From NCBI RefSeq assembly GCF_010671605.1, contig NZ_JAABOO010000001.1, positions 372,001 through 436,000 on the forward strand: a DNA stretch of 64,000 nucleotides. Direction: 5' to 3'. The translations under genes and the position numbers were made by a program. Source of the stretch: Leptobacterium flavescens. Its GTDB lineage: Bacteria > Bacteroidota > Bacteroidia > Flavobacteriales > Flavobacteriaceae. Positions 36,104 to 45,032 of the stretch are shown piece after piece. The notes beneath the pieces were generated by a model, which saw nothing but the letters and a program-made list of their open reading frames with translations, did not search any database and was not told the origin of the DNA. Within the stretch, counting starts at the first letter, position 1. Every line of letters starts with the position of its first letter.

Positions 36104-37539
36104 CAGAACTGAAAATAAATAAAATCGTTTGTATTCGAGAACACACCTAACATCAATATCAGTATTAGTGTGAGTCCTATTTTGGTCATATAATATCTTC
36201 CCTTTAAAGGGTGCTCCTTATTCCTGGACCACCATTCAATAAGTACCAACAGTCCAATAATCGGTACGGCTTCAACGCTATATCTTTCACTGGACAGATA
36301 ATCCAGGTTTCCGTTAAAGTTAAAGCTGAACATTCTAATAAAATAATTCCAGGCGTCTGCCACCGTCTCTGCCCGGAAGACCACCCATGCAATACAGCTC
36401 AGTATAAAAGTAAGTAACATCTGAGCAATTTCCTTTAAACTTGGAAATACTCCGTTCTCTCCCACTGTATCCAGATACTTTCGGTTTCTCCCCATCAATA
36501 ATAGTGGAATGAAATACAGGGCATGCAGAGCTCCCCAGACTATAAAGGTCCAATTGGCCCCATGCCAAAAGCCGCTGACCAGAAAAATGATAAGCACATT
36601 TCTCAGCTGAAACCATTTATTACCTCTGGATCCGCCCAGGGGGATATACAGATAATCCCTGAACCAGGTTGAGAGGGAGATATGCCATCTTCTCCAGAAC
36701 TCTGCTATATCTCTTGAAAAATACGGATAGGCAAAATTCCGCATAAGTTTAAAGCCCAATAACCTGGCTATCCCAATTGCCATATCACTATAGCCACTGA
36801 AATCGCCATATATCTGAAAGGCAAAATAAATTGCCCCCAGTATCAATGTCAGAGAATTAAGATTCTCATAATTATCAAAAATGGCGTTGACGTATACCGC
36901 GCAGCTGTCTGCTATAACTATTTTTTTGAATAAACCCCAGATAATCAGCCCGAGGCCATCGATCATATTGTCTTCTTCTATTTTCCTTTTTTTCCCGAAT
37001 TGAGGAAGTAAACTGCTGGCCCGCTCTATGGGTCCTGCTACCAATTGAGGAAAAAAGGCCACATAAGCGGCAAAATTGATAAAACTATCAGTAGCCTTGA
37101 TCTTCTTTTTATAGACATCCAGAGTATAACTCAGAGTTTGAAAAGTATAGAAAGAAATACCCACCGGTAAGATGATCTGCAAGGTGTAACTCTGCATTTC
37201 AATTCCCATATTGCTCCACATTTCCATCCAGCTTTCAATAAAGAAATTGTAATATTTAAAGAAGCCCAGAAGCCCCAGATTAAAGGATAGGCTAATAATT
37301 AAAAGCAGCTTTCTCCACTTTTTGCTCTCTGCTTTTTCCATCGCTCTCGCCACAAAAAAATCGACCAATGTACTTGCCATTATCAGTGTCAGAAAACGAT
37401 AATCCCACCATGCATAAAACACATAGCTAATTATAAGAATAAATGCATTCTGCAAGCCGATCTTCTTGTTAAATACATACCAGTACAGGAAAAACACCGT
37501 AGGCAGGAAAATCAGGAACTCAATGGAGTTAAACAGCAT
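36103..37539 (-). CDS. MBOAT family O-acyltransferase, AlgI-like
   Basis: The 478-residue membrane protein is close in length and pattern to AlgI and DltB. It shows about 11 helices, the cytoplasmic HISLSTWFRDYLYIPLGGSRG block (about 285-305) and the active-site His in SGFWHGANW near 321-329. MBOAT proteins of this kind move acetyl or other acyl groups from the cytoplasm to a periplasmic partner for glycan O-acylation. The partner is most likely the SGNH-like protein encoded next. The start overlaps asnB by 11 bases. Confidence 0.92.
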   Translation of the reverse strand: MLFNSIEFLIFLPTVFFLYWYVFNKKIGLQNAFILIISYVFYAWWDYRFLTLIMASTLVDFFVARAMEKAESKKWRKLLLIISLSFNLGLLGFFKYYNFFIESWMEMWSNMGIEMQSYTLQIILPVGISFYTFQTLSYTLDVYKKKIKATDSFINFAAYVAFFPQLVAGPIERASSLLPQFGKKRKIEEDNMIDGLGLIIWGLFKKIVIADSCAVYVNAIFDNYENLNSLTLILGAIYFAFQIYGDFSGYSDMAIGIARLLGFKLMRNFAYPYFSRDIAEFWRRWHISLSTWFRDYLYIPLGGSRGNKWFQLRNVLIIFLVSGFWHGANWTFIVWGALHALYFIPLLLMGRNRKYLDTVGENGVFPSLKEIAQMLLTFILSCIAWVVFRAETVADAWNYFIRMFSFNFNGNLDYLSSERYSVEAVPIIGLLVLIEWWSRNKEHPLKGRYYMTKIGLTLILILMLGVFSNTNDFIYFQF

Positions 37540-39262
37540 ATTTTTTCTTGTTTATTGAGTTGAGGATAAGTGCTGTATTCATCCATTGCCAAATATGAAA
37601 ACTGGAAGAATTATCTCCACTGAGATAAGATCTCCATTCTCTTTCTATCTGAGCAAAATCAAACCAGTGATTGTAATCTAATTTTTTCAGTGTATTTATA
37701 GCATTATCCACATATGATCTTAGTTCATTTCCCAGCCACTCTCTTTGCGGAGTTTGCAGGGGGCGTTTGGGAGCATAAACTACATTTTTATTGACATAGG
37801 CAGAAAGAATAGTTCTGAGCATATATTTCTGGGTTCCGTTGTATATCTTAAATTCTTGAGGTTGGGCAAAAGCAAACTCCACCAGGCGATAATCCAGAAA
37901 AGGTTCTCTGAGTTCCGTAGAAAAAGCCATGGATACTCTGTCATTAAAACGGAGTGCTCTCGGTATTTTGGTATAGAAAAGGTCCCGGTACTGCATATTC
38001 AGCAGCGGACTATCAAAAGGTTTCGGATAAAGTGGTTTTTCTGTTTTGTGCAGAAGTGCTTCGGAAATGCAGTGCGACTTAAAAGGGCTTTTACCCTTTT
38101 GCCCCTGTATAGTATTCTCTCCTTTACTTAAATAATAATCATAACCGGCCCACTGCTCATCCATTCCCTGCCCATCCAGTAGTACGATAATCCCGTCCTT
38201 CCTGGCCTGCTCAAATATTTTAGCATACGCAATAGTTGGTAAACCTCCATAGGGCTCATCCTGAAACTCTCCTATTCTTTCTGCAAGATCGGGAACCTTA
38301 CCGACATCCAGTTTTATTTTGTTCAGAGGATTTTGTGTATACCCTATCATCTGTTCTACCCAGGTTAATTCGTCATAATTTTCATCTCCGGTATAAAAAG
38401 TATAGGCACTGATCTTCTTTTTATCTTCAAACAGATTGACAAGCATTAATAAGGTAGAGCTGTCTACTCCACCGCTAATGTTGAATCCAAGTTTCACATC
38501 AGCCCTGAACCTCAGAGAGATGCTATCCCTCAACAATTCAAAATAAGTGTTCTTTGCCTCTTCAAAAGTATCGGGAACATCTATTTTTTTAACTCTCTCC
38601 TCAAAATCATACCACTTCTCTATATTCAACACACCTTCTTTGTATTCCAGAAAATGTCCGCCAGGCAATTGACTTATCCCTTTAAAAAAAGTTTCATCAG
38701 GCATCCCATAAGATCCGTAGCAGAAATAATTTGCCCATAGTTTCTCATCGGGCTTATATTGGGAGCTTACTTTTTGAATAGATTTTATCTCACTGGCAAA
38801 ATAAAGATCGGACTCATAGAGACTGTAATAAAAGGGCTTTACCCCAAATCGGTCTCTTGCTGCAAACAACTTTTTGTCTTCGCTGTCCCAAATGGCAAAA
38901 GAGAACATTCCGTTCAAATAGTCCAGGCATTCCTTTCCGTATTTTTTAAAAAGCGCCAGCAAGACCTCAGTGTCTGAAGTGGTCTTAAAAGCATACCCCT
39001 TAAGGTGATCTTTTTTTAACTCCACATAATTATAGATCTCCCCGTTAAATACGAGGATATATCTTCCGCTTTCATCTATAAACGGCTGATTGGCAGCAGC
39101 AGAAAGATCAATAATAGATAATCTGTTATGCCCCAGGCTGGCGAAACCTTCATCAATATAGGTTCCTGTAAAGTCAGGGCCTCTGTGCCTTTGCGATTCC
39201 AGCATAAGTTTCAGGGCATGTTCCTTTGGCTTGGCAGATAATATTCCGGCAATTCCACACAT
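37529..39262 (-). CDS. asnB: Glutamine-hydrolysing asparagine-synthase-type amidotransferase
   Basis: The 577-residue protein has the N-terminal Ntn amidotransferase domain with the nucleophile Cys2 (MCGIAGI), RHRGPD near 26, NGEIYNY near 73, and a C-terminal synthetase domain with the PP-loop SGGVDSS near 262-268. AsnB-type enzymes in polysaccharide clusters (for example WbpS of Pseudomonas aeruginosa) amidate sugar carboxyl groups. Its place directly after the nonulosonic-acid genes makes a sugar acid a plausible substrate. A true asparagine synthetase role cannot be excluded. Confidence 0.9.
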   Translation of the reverse strand: MCGIAGILSAKPKEHALKLMLESQRHRGPDFTGTYIDEGFASLGHNRLSIIDLSAAANQPFIDESGRYILVFNGEIYNYVELKKDHLKGYAFKTTSDTEVLLALFKKYGKECLDYLNGMFSFAIWDSEDKKLFAARDRFGVKPFYYSLYESDLYFASEIKSIQKVSSQYKPDEKLWANYFCYGSYGMPDETFFKGISQLPGGHFLEYKEGVLNIEKWYDFEERVKKIDVPDTFEEAKNTYFELLRDSISLRFRADVKLGFNISGGVDSSTLLMLVNLFEDKKKISAYTFYTGDENYDELTWVEQMIGYTQNPLNKIKLDVGKVPDLAERIGEFQDEPYGGLPTIAYAKIFEQARKDGIIVLLDGQGMDEQWAGYDYYLSKGENTIQGQKGKSPFKSHCISEALLHKTEKPLYPKPFDSPLLNMQYRDLFYTKIPRALRFNDRVSMAFSTELREPFLDYRLVEFAFAQPQEFKIYNGTQKYMLRTILSAYVNKNVVYAPKRPLQTPQREWLGNELRSYVDNAINTLKKLDYNHWFDFAQIEREWRSYLSGDNSSSFHIWQWMNTALILNSINKKKYAV

Positions 39263-39264
39263 AA

Positions 39265-39963
39265 TTACAATCTGTATTTGCTGATCAGGGCTTCAGCTCG
39301 TTTCCAATCGTTCATGGTATCCAGGTTTATATATTTTTCAGGAGAGGATTCAATATATCCCAGTTTACTGCCGTATAAGGAGTTCTGTTCCAAAACGATC
39401 TCAGACCGGGTAATATAGATAGCTCCATCTCTGTGATATGCAGCAGGTAATTCCTGTCTTCTGGAAATGATATCTTTTTCTCCCGTAGCAATGACTAATC
39501 TGTCCGAATCATCTGTTTTAAAGGTCCAGTGAGGGTTATATTCATGCGGCACTTTTAATACGGAAACCAAAGCATCCAGGTCCTGATCCCGGAATTTCTG
39601 TACTGCCTTGTCGATTAATCCATCTTCTCTAAAAGGAGTCGTTAGTTGTAACAAACACACGGCATCAAAATAAATATCTCTTTCTCTAAAATATTCCAGA
39701 GCGTGCTTTACCACACCTATGGTAGGTGATGCATCTTCCGACAATTCGGACGGGCGTACAAAAGGAACTTCAATCCCCAGTTTTTCGGCAACTGCAATTA
39801 TCTCAGGATCTTCAGTACTTAAAACGGTTTGGGTAAGAAGTTTAGATTTCTTTACGGAATTACAGGTGTATTCCAGAAGGGGCTTCCCTCTCAGCAATTT
39901 GATGTTTTTACCCGGAATGCCTTTGCTTCCCCCTCTGGCCGGTATAAGCCCTAAAATCCTCAT
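39265..39963 (-). CDS. neuA: CMP-nonulosonate (acylneuraminate) cytidylyltransferase
   Basis: This enzyme activates a nonulosonic acid with CTP to give the CMP-sugar donor. The 232-residue protein begins LGLIPARGGSKGIPGKN (4-20), the CTP-binding signature of NeuA, LegF and PseF. It also has LSTEDPEI near 48 and LQLTTPFR near 106. The start ATG overlaps the neuC stop by one base. Whether the substrate is sialic, legionaminic or another nonulosonic acid cannot be told from sequence. Confidence 0.88.
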   Translation of the reverse strand: MRILGLIPARGGSKGIPGKNIKLLRGKPLLEYTCNSVKKSKLLTQTVLSTEDPEIIAVAEKLGIEVPFVRPSELSEDASPTIGVVKHALEYFRERDIYFDAVCLLQLTTPFREDGLIDKAVQKFRDQDLDALVSVLKVPHEYNPHWTFKTDDSDRLVIATGEKDIISRRQELPAAYHRDGAIYITRSEIVLEQNSLYGSKLGYIESSPEKYINLDTMNDWKRAEALISKYRL

Positions 39964-41120
39964 TAATACGCTATTGTTTTAAAGTAACTCAGTTCTAATT
40001 CGGCAAGGATATCGGCTATTTTCCGGCCGGAATTCCCATCTCCGTAAATATGTTCCGGCTCCAGTCCGCTACGCTCCATACTGCTTACAATTGCATTGTA
40101 AATTACGTTTTCATCATAATCTACATCTATAACATTTACTCCTCTTTTTCTTCTGTTCTGTCTTGTTCCAATATTCACCACAGGGATCCCCAAAAAAGAG
40201 CATTCCCTTATTCCTACGCTGGAGTTTCCTATAAGGCATTTACTGTTCTTCAGAAGGCGTAAAAAGTCTGAAGGTTCCATGTTCTTGAAAAAGTGAATAT
40301 TTTCTGGTTGATGCTGTTCCCTGAAAGAACGTATTCCGTTGGAGGTTCCGTCAGATCCGGCATCTACATTAGGCCAGAACCAAAAAGTGGGGTAATTTAA
40401 TTTGTGTACAGCTCTCAGGGTTTTAAGAACATCTTCCTTTGCCTGATTGTATTCGTTAGTAACCGGATGCTGCATGACAACAATATATCCGTTTTCCCAA
40501 TTTACCGAAGCTCCAACCCCTCCGTATTTCTCTACGGGATTAAAGTCCAGGTTCGGAGATTCGGCTATCTCCCGGGCTATATCTATAGACGGGCATCCAG
40601 TAGTGATCACCTTATCCGTATCTTCTCCCATTTTTATCACTCTTTCCCGGGCATCTTCGCTGGCCACCAAATGTATATCGGCCAGCTTTGTATTTGCGTG
40701 CCGTACTTTTTCATCAATATTTCCGGTAACTTCCCCTCCCTGTATATGAACCAGGGGAATATTCTGATAAGCCGCCGCAATAGAGGTAGCGATCGTCTCA
40801 AATCTGTCGGCAATGGTGATTACCGCATCCGGTTGAAGGTTATAGAACACATTAGAGAGCTCCATAACGCCTAATCCGGTCGTTTTAGCCATGGCTGTGG
40901 GGTTTTCTCCTTCCAGTACCATAAATACCTTTTCGGTTGCCTTAAATCCGTCTTTTTCGATAAAATCGATAGCTTTTCCATAGCGGTCCAGCAATGCCGA
41001 TCCTGCAATTACGAGTTGTAATTCCAGTTTTGGATGTTCCTGAATTGCCTTAAGTGCCGTTTTGACCCGGCTGTATGAAGGTCTTGCAGTAACAACCACA
41101 CAAATCTTTCGTTTACTCAT
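39963..41120 (-). CDS. neuC: Hydrolysing UDP-N-acetylglucosamine 2-epimerase, NeuC/LegG type
   Basis: The enzyme releases UDP and makes N-acetylmannosamine, or a 2,4-diacetamido-6-deoxy sugar in the legionaminic route. The 385-residue protein has the family features IADRFETIA near 99, LVHIQGGEVTGNIDE near 123-137, and the C-terminal GNSSVGIRE near 294 with G-T-R-Q-x-R-R. It lies between neuB and the cytidylyltransferase, overlapping both by a few bases, so the three act in sequence. Confidence 0.9.
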   Translation of the reverse strand: MSKRKICVVVTARPSYSRVKTALKAIQEHPKLELQLVIAGSALLDRYGKAIDFIEKDGFKATEKVFMVLEGENPTAMAKTTGLGVMELSNVFYNLQPDAVITIADRFETIATSIAAAYQNIPLVHIQGGEVTGNIDEKVRHANTKLADIHLVASEDARERVIKMGEDTDKVITTGCPSIDIAREIAESPNLDFNPVEKYGGVGASVNWENGYIVVMQHPVTNEYNQAKEDVLKTLRAVHKLNYPTFWFWPNVDAGSDGTSNGIRSFREQHQPENIHFFKNMEPSDFLRLLKNSKCLIGNSSVGIRECSFLGIPVVNIGTRQNRRKRGVNVIDVDYDENVIYNAIVSSMERSGLEPEHIYGDGNSGRKIADILAELELSYFKTIAY

Positions 41121-42114
41121 TTGTTAAATCATTTTCCGTTAGAAAGTCCCATTGTTTTTTGTCATTCTTCAGGGTTTTTCCAATAACGTTTTCAAATTGA
41201 GATGCATCTATTCCAAATCCCTTAGGTTTTTTTGCTTCCAGATCATTAAATGTGATCTGATGACCTTTGGGTAAATCTTTATTTAGTGCCAGGGATTTTT
41301 CAAAAATATTCTTCAATTCCCTGTAATTACTGTTATCGCCTTTATCAACAGGGTTCTCCAACGCTTTTGAAACATTCTTAACTGCTGTTACCAGCTCCTT
41401 TATTTCCTTCATCTCCAAAGATGAAGAAGCGTCGGGGCCAAACATTTCTCTGTTAAAAACAGCGTGAAACTCGAGGATCTCCGCTCCCAAAGCCGTTGCA
41501 GCCACACAAGTCTCGATTCGAGCCGAATGATCTGAAAAACCAACGGTTACTCCGTAACGTTCCCGCAGGTCTTTAATTACATTTAAACCATAGTTTTCCG
41601 GTTTTGTAGGATAAGAAGTGGTGCATTGCAAAATAGAGAAATCTGCATTTCTTCTTTTCAGAAAAGCAACAGTCTCATCCAGTTCTTCCAAAGAGCTCAT
41701 TCCCGATGAGATAATGATCGGCTTTCCGGTTTGACATATTCTCTCAAGCAAAAGGAAGTTATTTACTTCACCCGAGCCAATTTTATATCTTTTTACTCCA
41801 ACTTCTTCAAGCAGGTCTACAGCAGCATTACTGAAAGGAGAAGACATAAATTCCAGTCCGACCTCATCGCAATGATCTTTGATCTCCTTCCACTGTGGCA
41901 AGGAAAACCCCATCCGTTTCCAATAATCGAATCTGGTCTTATCCTGTTTGGAAAACTTGATCCTGAACGGTTCATGAATACTGCTTTCTGCTTCCGCAAT
42001 ATGGGTCTGAAACTTAATGATATTTACTCCGGTTTTTGATATTGCATCTATATATGCATGTACCATTCCCAGGCTTCCGTCGTGTGCTTGTCCTATTTCG
42101 GCTATAAATTGCAT
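41113..42114 (-). CDS. neuB: N-acetylneuraminate synthase family protein
   Basis: NeuB condenses phosphoenolpyruvate with a six-carbon amino sugar to give a nonulosonic acid. The 333-residue protein has FIAEIGQAHDGS at 3-14, KFQTHIAE near 34-41, SSPFSNAAVDLL near 91, KIGSGEVNN near 110 and QCTTSYPT near 164. A C-terminal SAF (antifreeze-like) domain follows from about residue 275. It could equally be a legionaminic acid synthase. An 18-base gap separates it from the upstream methyltransferase gene, and the stop overlaps neuC by eight bases. Confidence 0.9.
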   Translation of the reverse strand: MQFIAEIGQAHDGSLGMVHAYIDAISKTGVNIIKFQTHIAEAESSIHEPFRIKFSKQDKTRFDYWKRMGFSLPQWKEIKDHCDEVGLEFMSSPFSNAAVDLLEEVGVKRYKIGSGEVNNFLLLERICQTGKPIIISSGMSSLEELDETVAFLKRRNADFSILQCTTSYPTKPENYGLNVIKDLRERYGVTVGFSDHSARIETCVAATALGAEILEFHAVFNREMFGPDASSSLEMKEIKELVTAVKNVSKALENPVDKGDNSNYRELKNIFEKSLALNKDLPKGHQITFNDLEAKKPKGFGIDASQFENVIGKTLKNDKKQWDFLTENDLTNE

Positions 42115-42132
42115 CTGTTAAAAATACATTAA

Positions 42133-42801
42133 TCATTTTATTTTTTGGGCAAAAAATACCTGACTATGCCCTATTGCCCTGTTATCGAAGAGAGTAAAAA
42201 TTTTCTCCACTCCGAATTTTATCAGATCTTTTATATAATTAAAGCTCCACCTTAATTTTGGAATGGCAGCCTGTCCTAAAGTACCATATTCCAAAAGCCT
42301 AAAACCATTTCTCTCCAGGAAATACTGAACCACATGAGGCAGTGGTACAAAAACATGGTGTTCTTCCAGATGCTTCGGTTGAAAGGCATACAGCTGACTC
42401 TTGATAATAAGGTTCAATTTGCTTTTGGCATAAAGGGGATTGGGTGTAGACAGAACCATATATCCGTCTTTCAGGATATGATCTGAAATATTCCTGATTC
42501 CCAATTCCGGATTGGAAAGATGCTCTAAAACCTCCAGGAAAATTACAAAACCGGGGCGCGGAGAACCTTCAGGAGGCGGATCGTTTAAGTCCCATATAGT
42601 GACTTTTTCTATTTTTCTAACATAATCATAAGGATTCCATTCCAGGCCCATTCCCGCAACCATAGGCTCGAAATAACCATGTCCGGAGCCTATATCGCTT
42701 ACCACATTATTCGGTAGTTTATCCTTTACCTCCTCAAGCTTTGCCTTTGTCCATTGATCCCTATTGTACTTTTTGTAGATTTTTGGTGGTTTGGCTGTCA
42801 T
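42133..42801 (-). CDS. SAM-dependent methyltransferase, class I
   Basis: The 222-residue protein starts at the ATG at 42801; a longer frame from 42864 would overlap the upstream gene by 41 bases with sequence that does not look like a methyltransferase. The SAM-binding loop is VVSDIGSGHGYFEP (about 32-45), an acidic residue follows in TIWDLN, and FLEVLEHLSNP near 87 is typical of Methyltransf_11/23 proteins. Located between a glycosyltransferase gene and neuB, it probably methylates a sugar of the glycan. Confidence 0.85.
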   Translation of the reverse strand: MTAKPPKIYKKYNRDQWTKAKLEEVKDKLPNNVVSDIGSGHGYFEPMVAGMGLEWNPYDYVRKIEKVTIWDLNDPPPEGSPRPGFVIFLEVLEHLSNPELGIRNISDHILKDGYMVLSTPNPLYAKSKLNLIIKSQLYAFQPKHLEEHHVFVPLPHVVQYFLERNGFRLLEYGTLGQAAIPKLRWSFNYIKDLIKFGVEKIFTLFDNRAIGHSQVFFAQKIK

Positions 42802-42823
42802 TAGGTTTGGTTTTATAGCTAGT

Positions 42824-43747
42824 TTAAGTTTGTTCTTTTTCCGGGCTCCAGTACAATACCGCATCTTGCAAATCCGTATACTTCTTGTACTGTTCGGCGG
42901 TTAGTCTGTTTCTGTTCCTCACCAGCTTTGGAAAATTAACTATTATATCTAAAAGCGCCAACAAAATAGCTCTCAACGCTTTGATATCGCCTTTAAAAAC
43001 CTTGAGTTTTAACTGCATCCACAGCGTATACATCAGTTTTCTCGGTATCACTTTAAGCGGATAAAAAATAAAGTATAAATACCAACCGGCCCTGAAAGAT
43101 CTTCGCAGTCTCTTCAAATAATCTTTTTCCTGTTTTCTCTCCTTTAAATTTACCCTGTGCTGCACCAGAACCTTTGGAAAATAGTATATATCCCAATTCT
43201 TTTTAAAAAGCTGTAAAGAGGCAAAATCTTCTTCACCGTAAAATACAAACCAGGAAGGGTAATCCGGGATCTCTTTCCAGGCACTCATCCGGAAGGCATG
43301 TGCTCCGGCTCCAAAGCTTTTCATTTTTTTCGGCACCTGATTTGTCTGAAGCGTTGACGGTGCTTCCTTACTCCAGTAAATTCTGAAGCCCAGCAGACCA
43401 CAATTGATATTTTCCTTAAAAAAGTGTTCAATTTCCTCTAAAGGATCTTCGCTCAGGAAATGGATATCGTCATCTATAGTTACGGCATATTCCGTTCTTA
43501 CGCTATTCATCAGGAGATTCCTGGCATTAAGAACTCCTTTGCTTTTTTTATTATTAATGACCTTTATCTGCGGGTATTCTTCCTGAAGGAATTGCTGTGT
43601 TCCATCTGTGGATGCATCATTGCAAATAATACACTCCACATCTTCCCTGTTTATAAGGTGTTCAGTCCTGGACAGCGTATATTTCAGGTCTGAAAGTCTG
43701 TTTCTTGTAGTAATTAAAATGGTAAAACGCTTAATTGTTTTCGACAT
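42824..43747 (-). CDS. GT-A glycosyltransferase, family 2
   Basis: The 307-residue protein shows ILITTRNRLSDL at 10-21, ECIICNDASTDGT near 38, the DxD motif VTIDDDIHF near 90 and YGEEDFASL near 168 in the GT2 pattern. A C-terminal amphipathic or hydrophobic stretch near 225-240 may bind the membrane. A 22-base gap precedes the following methyltransferase gene. The donor is unknown. Confidence 0.88.
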   Translation of the reverse strand: MSKTIKRFTILITTRNRLSDLKYTLSRTEHLINREDVECIICNDASTDGTQQFLQEEYPQIKVINNKKSKGVLNARNLLMNSVRTEYAVTIDDDIHFLSEDPLEEIEHFFKENINCGLLGFRIYWSKEAPSTLQTNQVPKKMKSFGAGAHAFRMSAWKEIPDYPSWFVFYGEEDFASLQLFKKNWDIYYFPKVLVQHRVNLKERKQEKDYLKRLRRSFRAGWYLYFIFYPLKVIPRKLMYTLWMQLKLKVFKGDIKALRAILLALLDIIVNFPKLVRNRNRLTAEQYKKYTDLQDAVLYWSPEKEQT

Positions 43748-43760
43748 AAACAGTAAAAAG

Positions 43761-45023
43761 CTATTCTAATATATTCAGGATTGTTTCTCTAAGATACGTT
43801 ATTGAAAAATAATCATCCAGGTCTTGTCTGCCTAATTTAAGGTTTCCTGAATTGTTCTTCCAGTTTTTATATAATTCCGTAATACAAAATGCAATTTTAT
43901 CAACATCTTCTACATCTGCCCAAAAAGGATATTCTTTTCCCAAAAGCCTTTTGGATTCGCTGTCTTCAGGCCCTAACAATAAAATAGGTTTATTTGCCTT
44001 AACACAGTGAGGAAATTTACCCGGTAGAAAAGGGCTTATACCTCCGGTTGATTCCAGCACAATGTTTACGCTGGTGTGCAGTTGTACACTGTATACTTCT
44101 TTAAAAGGAACATAGCCATTGCTTAAATACAGCTGTGGCAGTCTGGAACTATACTCATCAAGCATTTCCTTATGGGCATGTAAAGCTCCCAACAACAAAA
44201 GGCTTGAATGATCTTTTGCCTGAGGATTTAACTCCAAAAAACGATCAAACCCTTTAACCAACCCGCCCGGATCTCTCTGGGTTAACAGGTTTCCTGCATG
44301 TAATAAAGTGAAGTTCTCCTTGTTAAAATAAACTGGTAATTTTTCATCTGCCAAGGGTTGGTCTATGATCTGATGTGGTATTATGATACTTTTCTGCAGG
44401 GTTAGCGGATAGAATTTACCCATCCATTCCGATAGCAGTTTACTCGGATATGCGTTCCATGAGGAAGCATTGATAACCTTATTAAAGAAGATCTCGTGTT
44501 TTTTATATCCGGGTGCATTCCATTTATATGGAGGAGGATAAAAATGATAAGGATAAGGATCATGTACATAAGCTATCCACTTCCCGTGCAATTCGGGTAT
44601 TTTTAAAAGAGCATGATGAGGCCTGAAGCTCGTTCCCTTTCCTCTTGTAATAATAAGATCCGGGTTCCAGTCCGATTGTTTGATTACAACATCTTTTATA
44701 CTTGAGGAATCATTAAAAAAGGTAAAAGAGAAACCAAAAGTTCTTTCCAAATACTTTGCAAGGTTAATTTTTAACTTGCGTTGCAGTACTCTTTGCGTCC
44801 TACTGAGTATATATTTGTAATTCCACTTCTTTTCAGGAATAAGTATGCATTCAATACCAGGAAGGTCAACCTCTTTATGTGAATAATGTAAAACTTTCAA
44901 CTTAAAACCCGCCTTATGCAAATTGGTAATGAGCGACACGCACGCTTTTGCTGCGCTACTGTTTTCCACATCAATGGATTCTGCAATAAAAAGTATTTTG
45001 TGTTCCTGTGTAAAAGTGTTCAT
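43761..45023 (-). CDS. GT-B glycosyltransferase-like protein
   Basis: The 420-residue protein has a GT4-like two-domain layout. The N-terminal strand ILFIAESIDV is followed by a helix with SSAAKACVSL; the C-terminal half begins TLLHAGNLLTQRDP and holds a donor-site-like block ESTGGISPFLPGKFPHCVKANKPIL near 325. Similarity to GT4 is weak around the donor motif. The ATG at 45023 is preferred to a TTG one codon earlier. Confidence 0.75.
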   Translation of the reverse strand: MNTFTQEHKILFIAESIDVENSSAAKACVSLITNLHKAGFKLKVLHYSHKEVDLPGIECILIPEKKWNYKYILSRTQRVLQRKLKINLAKYLERTFGFSFTFFNDSSSIKDVVIKQSDWNPDLIITRGKGTSFRPHHALLKIPELHGKWIAYVHDPYPYHFYPPPYKWNAPGYKKHEIFFNKVINASSWNAYPSKLLSEWMGKFYPLTLQKSIIIPHQIIDQPLADEKLPVYFNKENFTLLHAGNLLTQRDPGGLVKGFDRFLELNPQAKDHSSLLLLGALHAHKEMLDEYSSRLPQLYLSNGYVPFKEVYSVQLHTSVNIVLESTGGISPFLPGKFPHCVKANKPILLLGPEDSESKRLLGKEYPFWADVEDVDKIAFCITELYKNWKNNSGNLKLGRQDLDDYFSITYLRETILNILE

Positions 45024-45032
45024 CAAAATTAT

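Noticed and set aside
42802-42864. Longer start for the methyltransferase at 42864
   Set aside because: It would overlap the preceding glycosyltransferase gene by 41 bases, and the added residues do not look like the start of a methyltransferase.
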